Assembly (NCBI GenBank): GCA_021846395.1
Contig: JAJZXB010000003.1
Coordinates: 1 to 64,000 of the forward strand
Length of the DNA stretch: 64,000 nt
Source: Thermoplasmata archaeon
GTDB lineage: Archaea; Thermoplasmatota; Thermoplasmata; Thermoplasmatales; Thermoplasmataceae
Reading direction: 5' to 3'
Part shown: piece by piece, positions 45,428 through 53,970 of the stretch
Layout of the letters: every line of letters starts with the position of its first letter
Numbering within the stretch: position 1 is the stretch's first letter
The notes under the pieces: model-generated
Databases searched by the model: none
Seen by the model: the letters and a program-made list of their open reading frames with translations, nothing else
What the model was told of the DNA's origin: nothing
Position numbers and translations under genes: made by a program

Positions 45428-46000
45428 ATGCATTATGCTATACTTATAAGACATGGGGAAAGTTATACAAATAGATCGGGTATTCTATCACGTGAATTGA
45501 ATAAATATGGCTTGACTGACACGGGAAAGGAAATGGTAAGATTTGCTGGAGAACAATTGAAGGGTTTAAAATTTGAAGGCATAATAACCAGCCCTATTTT
45601 AAGAACTATTCAAACTTCAGACATTTTATCTGAATATACTAAAACTAAAGTTACCATAGATAATCGTGCAATAGAATCGGATTTTGGTGAGTATAACGGC
45701 AAGAAAATAATTGAAATACCGGATAAAAACAGAGAAGAGCTTGGAATGGAATCGTTTGAATCTCAGATGGACAGAATGATAGATCTAATCAATTCCTATA
45801 ATGGAAATTACATAATTGTGAGCCATGCATTTCCAATTAGATGTGCACTTTCCTATTATCTTGGGTTGAATGAGGAGGAAAGTTTCGGAATAAACATAAG
45901 ATATACTTCAATGAGCGTTATAGATGTAAAACAAAAAACTCTCATGTCAATTGGTTCGCTTTTGCTTGGCAACAGAATAAAAAAATTATTTTCGCATTAA
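45428..46000 (+). CDS. Histidine phosphatase (phosphoglycerate mutase-like)
   Basis: A 190-residue branch-1 histidine phosphatase. Phospho-His is in LIRHGESYTN (RHG at 8-10), the substrate arginines in TSPILRTIQTSDIL, the Glu in ESDFGEYNGK and the second His in IIVSHAFPIR. Such enzymes dephosphorylate small sugar phosphates or act as cofactor-dependent phosphoglycerate mutases; the exact substrate is open. It overlaps the convergent DtxR gene by four bases. Confidence 0.85.
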   Translation: MHYAILIRHGESYTNRSGILSRELNKYGLTDTGKEMVRFAGEQLKGLKFEGIITSPILRTIQTSDILSEYTKTKVTIDNRAIESDFGEYNGKKIIEIPDKNREELGMESFESQMDRMIDLINSYNGNYIIVSHAFPIRCALSYYLGLNEEESFGINIRYTSMSVIDVKQKTLMSIGSLLLGNRIKKLFSH

Positions 46001-46392
46001 ACAGGTTTCACAGGCTTGCCGTGTGGGCATTTATCGGGGTTGCCTATCTGTTTTAAAATTTTTTCAACGGATAATTCATCCATTAAATAATCTATCTTCT
46101 CCATCTGAGAGCATGCAATATCTCTGTTTACCCCACTTTTGGTAAGAAGTATTTCCATAGTTCTATGTGCCGTTATGATTTCACTGTATACTCGATTGCC
46201 ATATTGTGTCGGCATTATCATCCCCTTTTCCTTTGTAATGATTTTTTTTGAAAGAAGCCTGTTTAAGAGTTCATATGCTGTAGAAGGCTTAACCTTCATT
46301 AAACTGGCTATATCTGATAACCTCAAAGGAAATCCACTGGAATTTTCGTGTATGACTACAATACAATCTCTTTCCTTTTTTGTTACATCCAT
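45997..46392 (-). CDS. DtxR/MntR-family metal-dependent repressor
   Basis: A 131-residue protein with an N-terminal winged helix (LRLSDIASLMKVKPSTAYELLNRLLSKKII) and a metal-binding dimer domain including AHRTMEILLTKSGVNRDIAC and NPDKCPHGKPV, as in DtxR/IdeR/MntR. It lacks the SH3-like third domain, as in MntR. It probably senses Fe2+ or Mn2+ and represses metal uptake genes. Whether it acts on the imported metal transporters at 21-25 kb is unknown. Confidence 0.85.
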   Translation of the reverse strand: MDVTKKERDCIVVIHENSSGFPLRLSDIASLMKVKPSTAYELLNRLLSKKIITKEKGMIMPTQYGNRVYSEIITAHRTMEILLTKSGVNRDIACSQMEKIDYLMDELSVEKILKQIGNPDKCPHGKPVKPV

Positions 46393-46587
46393 AATATTAG
46401 TATTATACTAAAATATTTAAAGTATTTGATTTTCAATATTGAGTTTGTGTGATATAATATCATTAATAAGCATATATAAATTTAAATTTATTACTGTGAG
46501 TAATCAAAATATAACAGGATAATAAAAATAAAATGTAGTAGAATGTTTAATTCAAAGTTTAAATATTTTTTTTCAATAGAGGTATAT

Positions 46588-46908
46588 ATGGTAGTTAATA
46601 TAATACCAGAAGATCTTGAAGAAATGATTGAACGGGAGAATAAACCCGTCATTATAGATGTTCGGGAAACTTTTGAATACGAAAATGGTCATATTAAGGG
46701 TTCTATTCCAATTCCCATGTACGAAATATTTAACAATACGGAAAAATTAAAGGAATTTAAAAATAAAGATATAGTACTTGTATGTGCCTCTGGTCACAGA
46801 AGCTATTATACGGCAAAATTTCTGGAGGAAAAGGGATTTAAAAATCTATACAATCTATACAATGGTATGAACGGATGGGAACTGGCAAACAACAAAATTG
46901 AATCTTAA
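46588..46908 (+). CDS. Rhodanese-domain sulfurtransferase
   Basis: 106 residues from the ATG at 46588, preferred because AGAGGT lies five bases upstream; the frame continues 15 AT-rich codons further. A single rhodanese domain with VIIDVRETFEYENGHIKGSIPIP and the active-site loop VCASGHRS (Cys66). It moves sulfane sulfur, perhaps to tRNA thiolation or cyanide detoxification; the loop length (six residues) fits sulfur rather than arsenate/phosphate substrates. Confidence 0.88.
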   Translation: MVVNIIPEDLEEMIERENKPVIIDVRETFEYENGHIKGSIPIPMYEIFNNTEKLKEFKNKDIVLVCASGHRSYYTAKFLEEKGFKNLYNLYNGMNGWELANNKIES

Positions 46909-46920
46909 TCACCGGTAACT

Positions 46921-47754
46921 TTACTGTAAATTTTCATCTTTACTGTGCTTTTTTGAGACCCTATTTGAATGAGCTATAATAATAAATACGGAAATAACAA
47001 TAATGGACAGTGAAAGAAATTGGAGTTTATATACTGCAGTAAACCTGATCAGAACAAAAAAAAGATATCCGGAAACAATCCCAATCAATAATGAATAGGA
47101 ACCTGTTATTGAGTCCTTATTGCTATATGAAGCCAGGTATAACCATATGATCATTGAAATAAGAGATATCATAAATCCAATAAGTAAATAATAACTCATG
47201 GCAAGTTTAATTGTTTGCAGTGGAAGAAAAGTTTCATATCCCTTTGTAAAGAGTGATAATAGGGATAGAAATTCATGAGCAGAGATAAGGGCAACAGCCT
47301 TAAAATATGTTATATTATAAAGTGATTCAGCTGAAACGAAAGCAAGCTGGTATAAAAATGTCCCTGTTGATACAGTATAATATGAAATCAGTGCCTTAAA
47401 TGATTTTGAAGTAATGCCTTCTATCAATGAAATTATGCCAAATGTCATGGTCAGTGTCAACATCATTTTAATATTGAATGGAAAATCCGGAATAAAATAA
47501 AGGTATTTTATTACAAATTTATTCAAATAAAAGGCGGATTTCAATATTATAATAAGAACAATAAAAAGTAATGATAGTACAACAAAATATTTGTAATAAT
47601 TGCTTATTTTATACAGGATGTAAAAAAACATAATAAAGGATATTAAATACACGTACATATCATTTTTAAAAACCCCGGAAATGCTGAACAGTATCATGAA
47701 ATCTGGAATGAATATAAAAATTCCGGTAAAATATAGTATATACTTGTTCATCAT
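46921..47754 (-). CDS. Eight-helix membrane protein, last gene of the MoxR/DUF58 operon
   Basis: 277 residues, about eight hydrophobic helices, with a short polar C-terminal tail (NRVSKKHSKDENLQ). Conserved charged residues within membrane segments are few (SLIEGITSK, ISAHEFLSL). No family recognised. It overlaps the DUF58 stop by one base (TAATG), so it is translated in the same mRNA. It could be the membrane anchor or channel of the system. Confidence 0.65.
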   Translation of the reverse strand: MMNKYILYFTGIFIFIPDFMILFSISGVFKNDMYVYLISFIMFFYILYKISNYYKYFVVLSLLFIVLIIILKSAFYLNKFVIKYLYFIPDFPFNIKMMLTLTMTFGIISLIEGITSKSFKALISYYTVSTGTFLYQLAFVSAESLYNITYFKAVALISAHEFLSLLSLFTKGYETFLPLQTIKLAMSYYLLIGFMISLISMIIWLYLASYSNKDSITGSYSLLIGIVSGYLFFVLIRFTAVYKLQFLSLSIIVISVFIIIAHSNRVSKKHSKDENLQ

Positions 47755-49043
47755 TACGCCCCCATATTTATGCTCCTATCGTAATTATACTCAATAATTA
47801 TTTTGCGTGCTATTTCATCCTTATTTATATATTTACATTTTAAACCATAACTTCTCAAAAACTTAATTTGAGTATTAAGTCTTCTTAACTCATTGAGCTT
47901 AAAACTTTTGAATAGCAGATCATCAAATGAATTGTCTGGGCTGTACTCATAAAATGTTTCTTTATTGATCAAAAATACAGTTGTATTATATGTTTTAACT
48001 GGTTCCTTTACACTCACATCATCAGCCGTGATTATAAAAATAATATATTTTTTTCTCACTTTTTTATTGAGCTCGGATATGGCTTGCTTAATGTCAAAAA
48101 ATCCTGCAGGAAGTATTCCCGCTATAATTTGTTCAAGTTTTTTTATGCTATTCCCATTTTTATCTGGCTTTATAAAATAGTTGATTTCACTAGAAAAAAT
48201 AAAAAATCCCACGTTATCTCTATTCTTTAATATATAGTATGATGAGTTAATTATTTCAGTTATGGTCTTATCAAATATTCTATCTCTGGAACCATTATTC
48301 ATTGAAGCACTATAATCGATCAGAAAAATCATAGTTATTTCTCTTTCTTCCTCCATTTCCTTTACCATAATATTATTATTTTCTTCATCATATCTATTCC
48401 ATATAATGTATCTTGGATCATCATCTTCATTATATGGCCTGATATCATATAGATTGTATCCCTGACCCACATTTCTAGAATAATGAGTTCCAAACGTGTA
48501 TAAAAAATTGCTTATCATTTCCGTTCTATTTCCCTTTATATTATCATGTGATGGGCCTATTTTAATGTCCATTCCTATCCTGAAATTTTTTTCAATGTAT
48601 GCTAGTTTAAAGGTATCGTATAGATTCACCTTTACATCGCCTAGTGAGTGCTTTCCAATATATTTTGGAGTAACGGTATAATTAATTTCCTTCTTTCCAT
48701 GGGCAGGAATGTGTATCAATCCACTGTGTTCTTTTGAAATATCTAGTGTATCCAGAACTTCATCAAAAAAATAAACAGATATCGAATATTTGTTTCTGTT
48801 ATTAAATCTCAGCTTTATTTGAAAAGGCCTGTTTTTTCTGAACGTTTTGGTATCTATTTCCCTGTCTATATTTAAATTATCCAGTAGAAGCGATCCGCTA
48901 TAATTAAACACAATAATATCAGCTGAAATTATAAAAAATAACAGTATCATCAATGCTATGTAATAGTCATACCCAAGCAGAATCGACTCAAGTATTCCAT
49001 ATGAAATAATAGAAAGGACCACATAACCAGTTTTTTTAATCAT
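47754..49043 (-). CDS. DUF58 protein with VWA-like metal-site motif
   Basis: A 429-residue protein with two N-terminal membrane helices (about 6-50), a beta-rich region, and the DUF58 core VGQGYNLYDIRPYNEDDDPRYIIWNRYDEENN (about 192-223; given here as separate blocks YDIRPYNEDDDPRYIIW and NRYDEENN). A MIDAS motif DYSAS (243-247) and a following Thr/Asp pattern form a von Willebrand A-like domain. DUF58 genes are regularly coupled to MoxR ATPases, which load or remodel them. Function: probable metal-dependent adaptor at the membrane. Confidence 0.88.
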   Translation of the reverse strand: MIKKTGYVVLSIISYGILESILLGYDYYIALMILLFFIISADIIVFNYSGSLLLDNLNIDREIDTKTFRKNRPFQIKLRFNNRNKYSISVYFFDEVLDTLDISKEHSGLIHIPAHGKKEINYTVTPKYIGKHSLGDVKVNLYDTFKLAYIEKNFRIGMDIKIGPSHDNIKGNRTEMISNFLYTFGTHYSRNVGQGYNLYDIRPYNEDDDPRYIIWNRYDEENNNIMVKEMEEEREITMIFLIDYSASMNNGSRDRIFDKTITEIINSSYYILKNRDNVGFFIFSSEINYFIKPDKNGNSIKKLEQIIAGILPAGFFDIKQAISELNKKVRKKYIIFIITADDVSVKEPVKTYNTTVFLINKETFYEYSPDNSFDDLLFKSFKLNELRRLNTQIKFLRSYGLKCKYINKDEIARKIIIEYNYDRSINMGA

Positions 49044-49993
49044 TTTGGGACATCCACCGATGAAACTATATTATCAATTACACGGTAAAGAATTTTCTGA
49101 TAGTCATTTTCGTTGTCAATAAATGCTTCGGGTTTTAATATAAGGCGATGGTTGAGCATTTCCCTCGAAAGATATATTACGTCCTCCGGTATAACATAGT
49201 TCCTCCCACTGATCATTGCATTGGCCCTTGTAGCCTGCATATATTTTACGGACGTCCTTGGGCTTGCACCAAGATACACTAGATTATTTTCCCTGCTCTT
49301 CCTGATAATATTTACAACATATTCAATTATGTCCTTTGAAATGTATATTTTTTTAGCGGATTTCCTCAATTCAGAAATTTCATCTGGTTTCATTATATGG
49401 TGATCAAGATATTTATTTTCATATATCGATGAAAGAATTCTTATTTCATCCACATATGAGGGATATGTAAGAAAATATCTAAATAGAAATCTATCCATAA
49501 GCGCCTCTGCTAAAGGAAAAGTTCCCTCCTGTTCTATTGGGTTTTGTGTAGCGATAACGAAAAAAGGATCTGGAAGATTACGGCTAACTCCATACACAGA
49601 TACTTGCTTTTCTTCCATGGATTCAAGCAGAGCGGATTGAACTTTTGGAGGAGTTCTATTTATTTCATCTGCGAGAATTAAATTTGAAAAAATTGGTCCT
49701 TCCCTGAATTGCATTTTTTTCTCTTCCAGATTATAAACCATATTTCCAGTTATATCAGATGGCAGCATATCAGGTGTGAATTGTATTCTTTTGAAATTAA
49801 GTCCAAGATATTTTGAAAATTCGGAAGCAAGCATTGTTTTGGCAAGGCCTGGAACACCTTCCATAAGTATATGATTGCCCGTGAATAATGAAATAAACAT
49901 AAATCTAACTATTCTTCTTGACCCAATCACTTTTTTATCTATAGAATCTGCCACGAAATTTAACTGATCTGTTAATGTAAGTTCTGTTTCCAT
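49040..49993 (-). CDS. MoxR-family AAA+ ATPase
   Basis: A 317-residue AAA+ ATPase of the MoxR/RavA group with Walker A GVPGLAKT (46-53), Walker B ILADEINRTPPKVQSALLE, sensor 1 IATQNPIEQEGTFPLAEAL and arginine finger DRFLFR. These are chaperone-like ATPases that insert cofactors or mature partner proteins containing VWA domains. The stop overlaps the DUF58 start (ATGA) and its own start overlaps the upstream 160-residue gene by 22 bases. It is the energy-consuming centre of the operon. Confidence 0.95.
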   Translation of the reverse strand: METELTLTDQLNFVADSIDKKVIGSRRIVRFMFISLFTGNHILMEGVPGLAKTMLASEFSKYLGLNFKRIQFTPDMLPSDITGNMVYNLEEKKMQFREGPIFSNLILADEINRTPPKVQSALLESMEEKQVSVYGVSRNLPDPFFVIATQNPIEQEGTFPLAEALMDRFLFRYFLTYPSYVDEIRILSSIYENKYLDHHIMKPDEISELRKSAKKIYISKDIIEYVVNIIRKSRENNLVYLGASPRTSVKYMQATRANAMISGRNYVIPEDVIYLSREMLNHRLILKPEAFIDNENDYQKILYRVIDNIVSSVDVPK

Positions 49994-50454
49994 TCTTTAA
50001 ACACCTCATCATCTATTATATTCATCTTCATGTCCCTTAACTGATCATATATCTCAAGTATTTTTTTAAGATGTATCTCATTTAATTCACTGTAATGTTT
50101 TCTGAATATTTTTGGCCCATTGTTATACTTTATTTCATATTTTCTGTACAGATTTAGAAGCCTGACAAATTCCTTAACTGTTGCATTGATGTTGCTTGCC
50201 TCACGTTTCATTTTAAAAAGATATTCCGAATATTTTTTTGATGTTAGCATACTATATTCCCTTGTGAATTCAGTTTCAGGTATATAAATCTGTTCCTTTT
50301 TTATAGCATTTTTTGTGTCTGTATATTTAAATCTTCTTGAATGCAGAGATATTATAATGGTAAGAACAAGCAATATTACAATAGGATAAAAGAAATTTAT
50401 TGATATTTTATAATCAAAAAGCATGGACGTTATCGAAATATAATACAGGAACAT
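49972..50454 (-). CDS. Membrane-anchored helical protein of the MoxR operon, 160 aa
   Basis: One or two N-terminal membrane helices (about 3-40) are followed by a charged helical cytoplasmic part with TVKEFVRLLNLYRKYEIKYNNGP. It is followed 22 bases before its end by moxR and preceded by another helical protein with a gap of two bases. No named family is recognised; by position and layout it may be one half of a DUF4129-like protein. Confidence 0.6.
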   Translation of the reverse strand: MFLYYISITSMLFDYKISINFFYPIVILLVLTIIISLHSRRFKYTDTKNAIKKEQIYIPETEFTREYSMLTSKKYSEYLFKMKREASNINATVKEFVRLLNLYRKYEIKYNNGPKIFRKHYSELNEIHLKKILEIYDQLRDMKMNIIDDEVFKEWKQNLH

Positions 50455-50456
50455 GC

Positions 50457-51014
50457 TTACTCTCCATTATTATAATAGAGCGCCATTATATCCATATAAT
50501 TATAAATATCCTTTATTTTGTTCAGGATTATTTCACCCTTCATATTGATAGCGGTTTCCCCATATCTGGAAGGCTCATAATAATCCACAAAAAACTGGGA
50601 TAATTTGATAATTGCCATGCACCGATTAATCTGATTATTGTTTTCAGTATCAGAAACTCCATCTTCTTTTTTGTCCTGATCACTATTTGGTTTAAGTGTG
50701 CTATTTTTAATTGAATTTGTTATGAGATTATTATTAACATAAGCTTCCTCCTCGTTCAGCTTTATGCTGCATGAATTAAGTTCCTTTATTATAAAATCTC
50801 TGTTAGAACTGTATGATCTGCCTATATTGAAACTCCTAATAAAGTCCTTCTGAAGGTTGTCGTAACCATACATAATGGCTTCCTTTATTTGTTCATTTCC
50901 AATATATTTTCTAATCTCCTTAACAACGGGAATATCGTCAACGGTTTTGATTTTAAATACTGTTTTTTCAGTGTTTTTTATTTTATTGTCTCCCTGATTC
51001 TTTTTGAAAATCAT
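50457..51014 (-). CDS. Cytoplasmic helical protein, DUF4129-like, in MoxR operon
   Basis: 185 residues. The pattern AIMYGYDNLQKDFIRSF, then SNRDFIIKELNS, an asparagine-rich linker, then LSQFFVDYYEPSRYGE resembles the C-terminal cytoplasmic DUF4129 domain that accompanies MoxR/DUF58/transglutaminase clusters (Y-L..., TxREF, L..L...ARY). No membrane helix is present in this product. The asparagine/lysine-rich linker lies around residues 105-130. The start overlaps the surface protein stop by one base (TAATG). Confidence 0.6.
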   Translation of the reverse strand: MIFKKNQGDNKIKNTEKTVFKIKTVDDIPVVKEIRKYIGNEQIKEAIMYGYDNLQKDFIRSFNIGRSYSSNRDFIIKELNSCSIKLNEEEAYVNNNLITNSIKNSTLKPNSDQDKKEDGVSDTENNNQINRCMAIIKLSQFFVDYYEPSRYGETAINMKGEIILNKIKDIYNYMDIMALYYNNGE

Positions 51015-52579
51015 TAAAATTCCTCCATTTGAGTATACTGAGTATTTACTGAAATAAAATATACAGCTCCGCCCTTGTTTGTTGTATATATGCCACTCTG
51101 TGATGTTTTCAGCGTAATGCCTGAACCGGTTACATACAAACTTCCAGGTGTTTGATTCTGACCTGTTACATTATATCCAGTAAATATTGTTTGTCCATTC
51201 ACATTTACTACCATTATATATCGATTTGCATATACGCTGGAATAAAGATCGATTCTGTAAATATAAATGGAACCATTTGAATTTGAAAACTTAAAGGTGT
51301 TTACTGTTGTATTATTGCTTTTTGTGTAAGATGAGGATACTAAATTTAGCGAAGCATTCCCATCTTTAAGGGTAATATTGATATTATATGCAGGGGTTGC
51401 ATTAGTTAATGAGACATAATCGTATTTTATGAATGTTCCATGGTAATAAATTCCTATTAAGTAGGAACCTGGAGTTTCCTTAAAAATATGGCTACTGTTG
51501 TACATCATACCATTATTCACTGTATAATTATATGAAGAATTATGATCAGTAATATTCAGTAAGTATGCACTTATATTTTTATTAAAAGTGGATGCATGCG
51601 CAGTTATATTTTCCATGAAATTTTTCTTAACATAATATTTATGGTTGTATGTAAAGGTATAGACTCCTTCTGGCACTGAAAAATTGTAATAGGTACCATT
51701 ATTATCCTTATAACTACTGGTATTTATCGAAAAAATGCCCCCATTAATTGATAAGCCTGTGCTATTTACCGATGAATTGCCATTATATTTATATGTTTTC
51801 AGTGTAAGTGTATGCTTATAGGATGGAATATAGTTTAGGCTCATATTTATTGTTTGATTTTTGTTTATATTATATGTTTTTTCGTTTGCCCTGTAATTCA
51901 GGAAATAGGCAGACATAATATAGGAGCCAGAATAGCCAAGAGGCACGTATGATTCTCCTTTTGAATTGGTTTTGTTTGTAAATTTGTAAATGTTTCCATT
52001 TACCTTCAGAAACAGTACAAATGTTTTATCCTGTATGGTGGTATTGGTAGTGCCGTTAAAGAATTTCATTAATATTTTATTATTCTGTAATTTTAGCGAA
52101 GTGTCATTGCCCAGATAACTCTTTAAAAAGCTGTTGTTTAAATACGGAACGGTTTTTGTAACATTACTACCGGTATATATGCCAATTTGTGAACCAAGTG
52201 ATGATACGCCTGACATGTGTGCAGTATATCTTGTTGAACTATTCAGGCTTATGTAATTATTTTTAAAGCCCGTGGATGAAAATTTTACACTATAATCACC
52301 ATGCGGCAACTTTATGCTATAATTGCCATTTACAGTGTATTGATATGTTTTGCCTGATGTAGTATTTTCGATACATACAGTCCCATTCAAATATTTGCCA
52401 TTATTCTTATTGATCAACGTTCCATTTAAATATATACTTTTATTTGTGTTAACGTGGTTATGTACCACGTGTTTATGTATAACCTGAGTATCAGTGGGAT
52501 ACATCATTGAAAGGGTTGGAAAAATTATAACAATAGCTACTGCCGCTGCAGCAATAATAATCAAAACTTTACGTTCCAT
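51014..52579 (-). CDS. Sequon-rich extracellular surface protein, first gene of the MoxR operon
   Basis: A 521-residue protein with an N-terminal membrane helix (about 5-24) followed by His-rich HKHVVHNH (35-42), then a long Asn/Thr/Ser/Tyr-rich exterior with dozens of N-x-S/T sequons. Residues 50-105 resemble a carboxypeptidase-regulatory-like beta sandwich (LNGTLINKNNGKYL, YSIKLPHGDYSVKFSSTG), and similar units seem to recur. This is a type II-like or uncleaved anchor. In the acid habitat inferred for such archaea, heavy glycosylation is expected. By place it is the probable client or receptor of the MoxR/DUF58 machine. Confidence 0.7.
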   Translation of the reverse strand: MERKVLIIIAAAAVAIVIIFPTLSMMYPTDTQVIHKHVVHNHVNTNKSIYLNGTLINKNNGKYLNGTVCIENTTSGKTYQYTVNGNYSIKLPHGDYSVKFSSTGFKNNYISLNSSTRYTAHMSGVSSLGSQIGIYTGSNVTKTVPYLNNSFLKSYLGNDTSLKLQNNKILMKFFNGTTNTTIQDKTFVLFLKVNGNIYKFTNKTNSKGESYVPLGYSGSYIMSAYFLNYRANEKTYNINKNQTINMSLNYIPSYKHTLTLKTYKYNGNSSVNSTGLSINGGIFSINTSSYKDNNGTYYNFSVPEGVYTFTYNHKYYVKKNFMENITAHASTFNKNISAYLLNITDHNSSYNYTVNNGMMYNSSHIFKETPGSYLIGIYYHGTFIKYDYVSLTNATPAYNINITLKDGNASLNLVSSSYTKSNNTTVNTFKFSNSNGSIYIYRIDLYSSVYANRYIMVVNVNGQTIFTGYNVTGQNQTPGSLYVTGSGITLKTSQSGIYTTNKGGAVYFISVNTQYTQMEEF

Positions 52580-52656
52580 TTGCTTTATATAATGATGGTT
52601 GACTTATAAATTTTTTGTTATATAAATGTTAAATATCATAATAGCATATAAAAACA

Positions 52657-53550
52657 ATGAAATTCCTTTCATTCTTTGGACATTTAAATATAGATGTAAA
52701 ATTATCAGTTTCAAGATTGCCATTGCCCGGTGAAGCTGCAGAGGTAAAATCAATATCAGAGAATTTTGCTGGAACTGCAGGTAATTTTGCCATGGTTCTA
52801 AATAGGCTCGGTGTTGATTTTGATCTATATTCCAGTGCTTCAATTGAAACACATAAAGAATTTCTTGAATTTTTACGGCGGAGAAATATATCCACAAATT
52901 ACGTAAAAACATTTAATGAGGAAAAGGGGCCAATATGCTATCTGACATCCGATGGAAATGAGCAGATTGCCTATATGTATCAGGGTCCAGTTTATTCAAA
53001 ATGGAAACCTTCAGAATATTTTGAGCATGATTGCTATGAATACATACATTTTGGGACCGGCCCGGCTGAAGAGTATATAAAAATAGGAGAGAAGAATAAA
53101 AGTTCAAAGGTTATTTTTGACCCTGGCCAGGAAACATGGTATATGTATAATAAAGAAAAGGCCATGAAATTAATTAAAATATCCAATATGATAATAATAA
53201 ATGTTAATGAGTTTCAATATTTATTAAATATGATAAATCTCAGTGAGCTTGATTTATTGAATTATGTGCAGTACATTATAGTTACAAGAGGGAGCAATGG
53301 CTCAATTGTATATTCTAAAAATGGTAAAGAAGAATTTCCTGCATACAATGCATCTCACATAAACGATACAATAGGTGCAGGTGATTCTTTCCGTGCAGGA
53401 TTTTATTTTGGACTTTACAATAATTATTCAATTCAGGATTCTGTAAGACTTGGAAATCTTGTTGCATCATATGCCATAAGAAAACCCATAATGGATTTTT
53501 CAATTGATAGAGATTTTTTAATTGGCTCACTAGAAAAAATAAAACTATAA
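52657..53550 (+). CDS. PfkB-family sugar or nucleoside kinase
   Basis: A 297-residue ribokinase-fold enzyme with FGHLNIDV near the start, GTAGNFAMVLNRLG (substrate binding), an IIINVNEFQYL middle segment and the C-terminal DTIGAGDSFRAGFYFG with the catalytic Asp and anion hole. It phosphorylates a sugar or nucleoside with ATP (or ADP). Substrate not resolved from sequence. Divergent from the MoxR operon and convergent with cgi121 (six-base overlap). Confidence 0.88.
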   Translation: MKFLSFFGHLNIDVKLSVSRLPLPGEAAEVKSISENFAGTAGNFAMVLNRLGVDFDLYSSASIETHKEFLEFLRRRNISTNYVKTFNEEKGPICYLTSDGNEQIAYMYQGPVYSKWKPSEYFEHDCYEYIHFGTGPAEEYIKIGEKNKSSKVIFDPGQETWYMYNKEKAMKLIKISNMIIINVNEFQYLLNMINLSELDLLNYVQYIIVTRGSNGSIVYSKNGKEEFPAYNASHINDTIGAGDSFRAGFYFGLYNNYSIQDSVRLGNLVASYAIRKPIMDFSIDRDFLIGSLEKIKL

Positions 53551-53970
53551 AATTAAATCTAGATAACTCATATCAGAAAATACTCTTTTATCCAGTTCAG
53601 GATTGTCAATGGGTACATTTCTTTCTATTTTTTCTATTCCCTGAATATTAAGAAGGGCATTGAAATCCTCCTCGTTTTTGTAAATAACGATACCGTATAC
53701 CGAACTGTATTTAATACCTGATATCTTTATCGCATCTTCTATTTGCTTTGTATAGCTGATATAGATTAAAAATAAATTTTCCTTTAATTTAACCTTTTTA
53801 TTTTGTTCATAAAATCTATTCATTTTTTTTAAAGCGTTAACTATTTGAACCTCTGAAATTATTTTTTCCGAATCAATAATCTGGAAAAAATCATTTTTCT
53901 TTTTTATAAAATCCACTACTTCATTAAAATTAAAATTATTTAATTTAATGTAATTTATTTTATATTGCAT
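53545..53970 (-). CDS. cgi121: KEOPS complex subunit Cgi121
   Basis: A 141-residue alpha/beta protein. The diagnostic part is ENLFLIYISYTKQIEDAIKISGI, with VQIVNALKKMNRFYE before it and SSVYGIVIYKN after. Cgi121 binds Bud32 and the tRNA CCA end within KEOPS. It overlaps the LonB gene by eleven bases, so the tRNA-modification subunit and the membrane protease share a transcript. The sequence is divergent, so the assignment rests on this core and the predicted fold. Confidence 0.75.
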   Translation of the reverse strand: MQYKINYIKLNNFNFNEVVDFIKKKNDFFQIIDSEKIISEVQIVNALKKMNRFYEQNKKVKLKENLFLIYISYTKQIEDAIKISGIKYSSVYGIVIYKNEEDFNALLNIQGIEKIERNVPIDNPELDKRVFSDMSYLDLIL

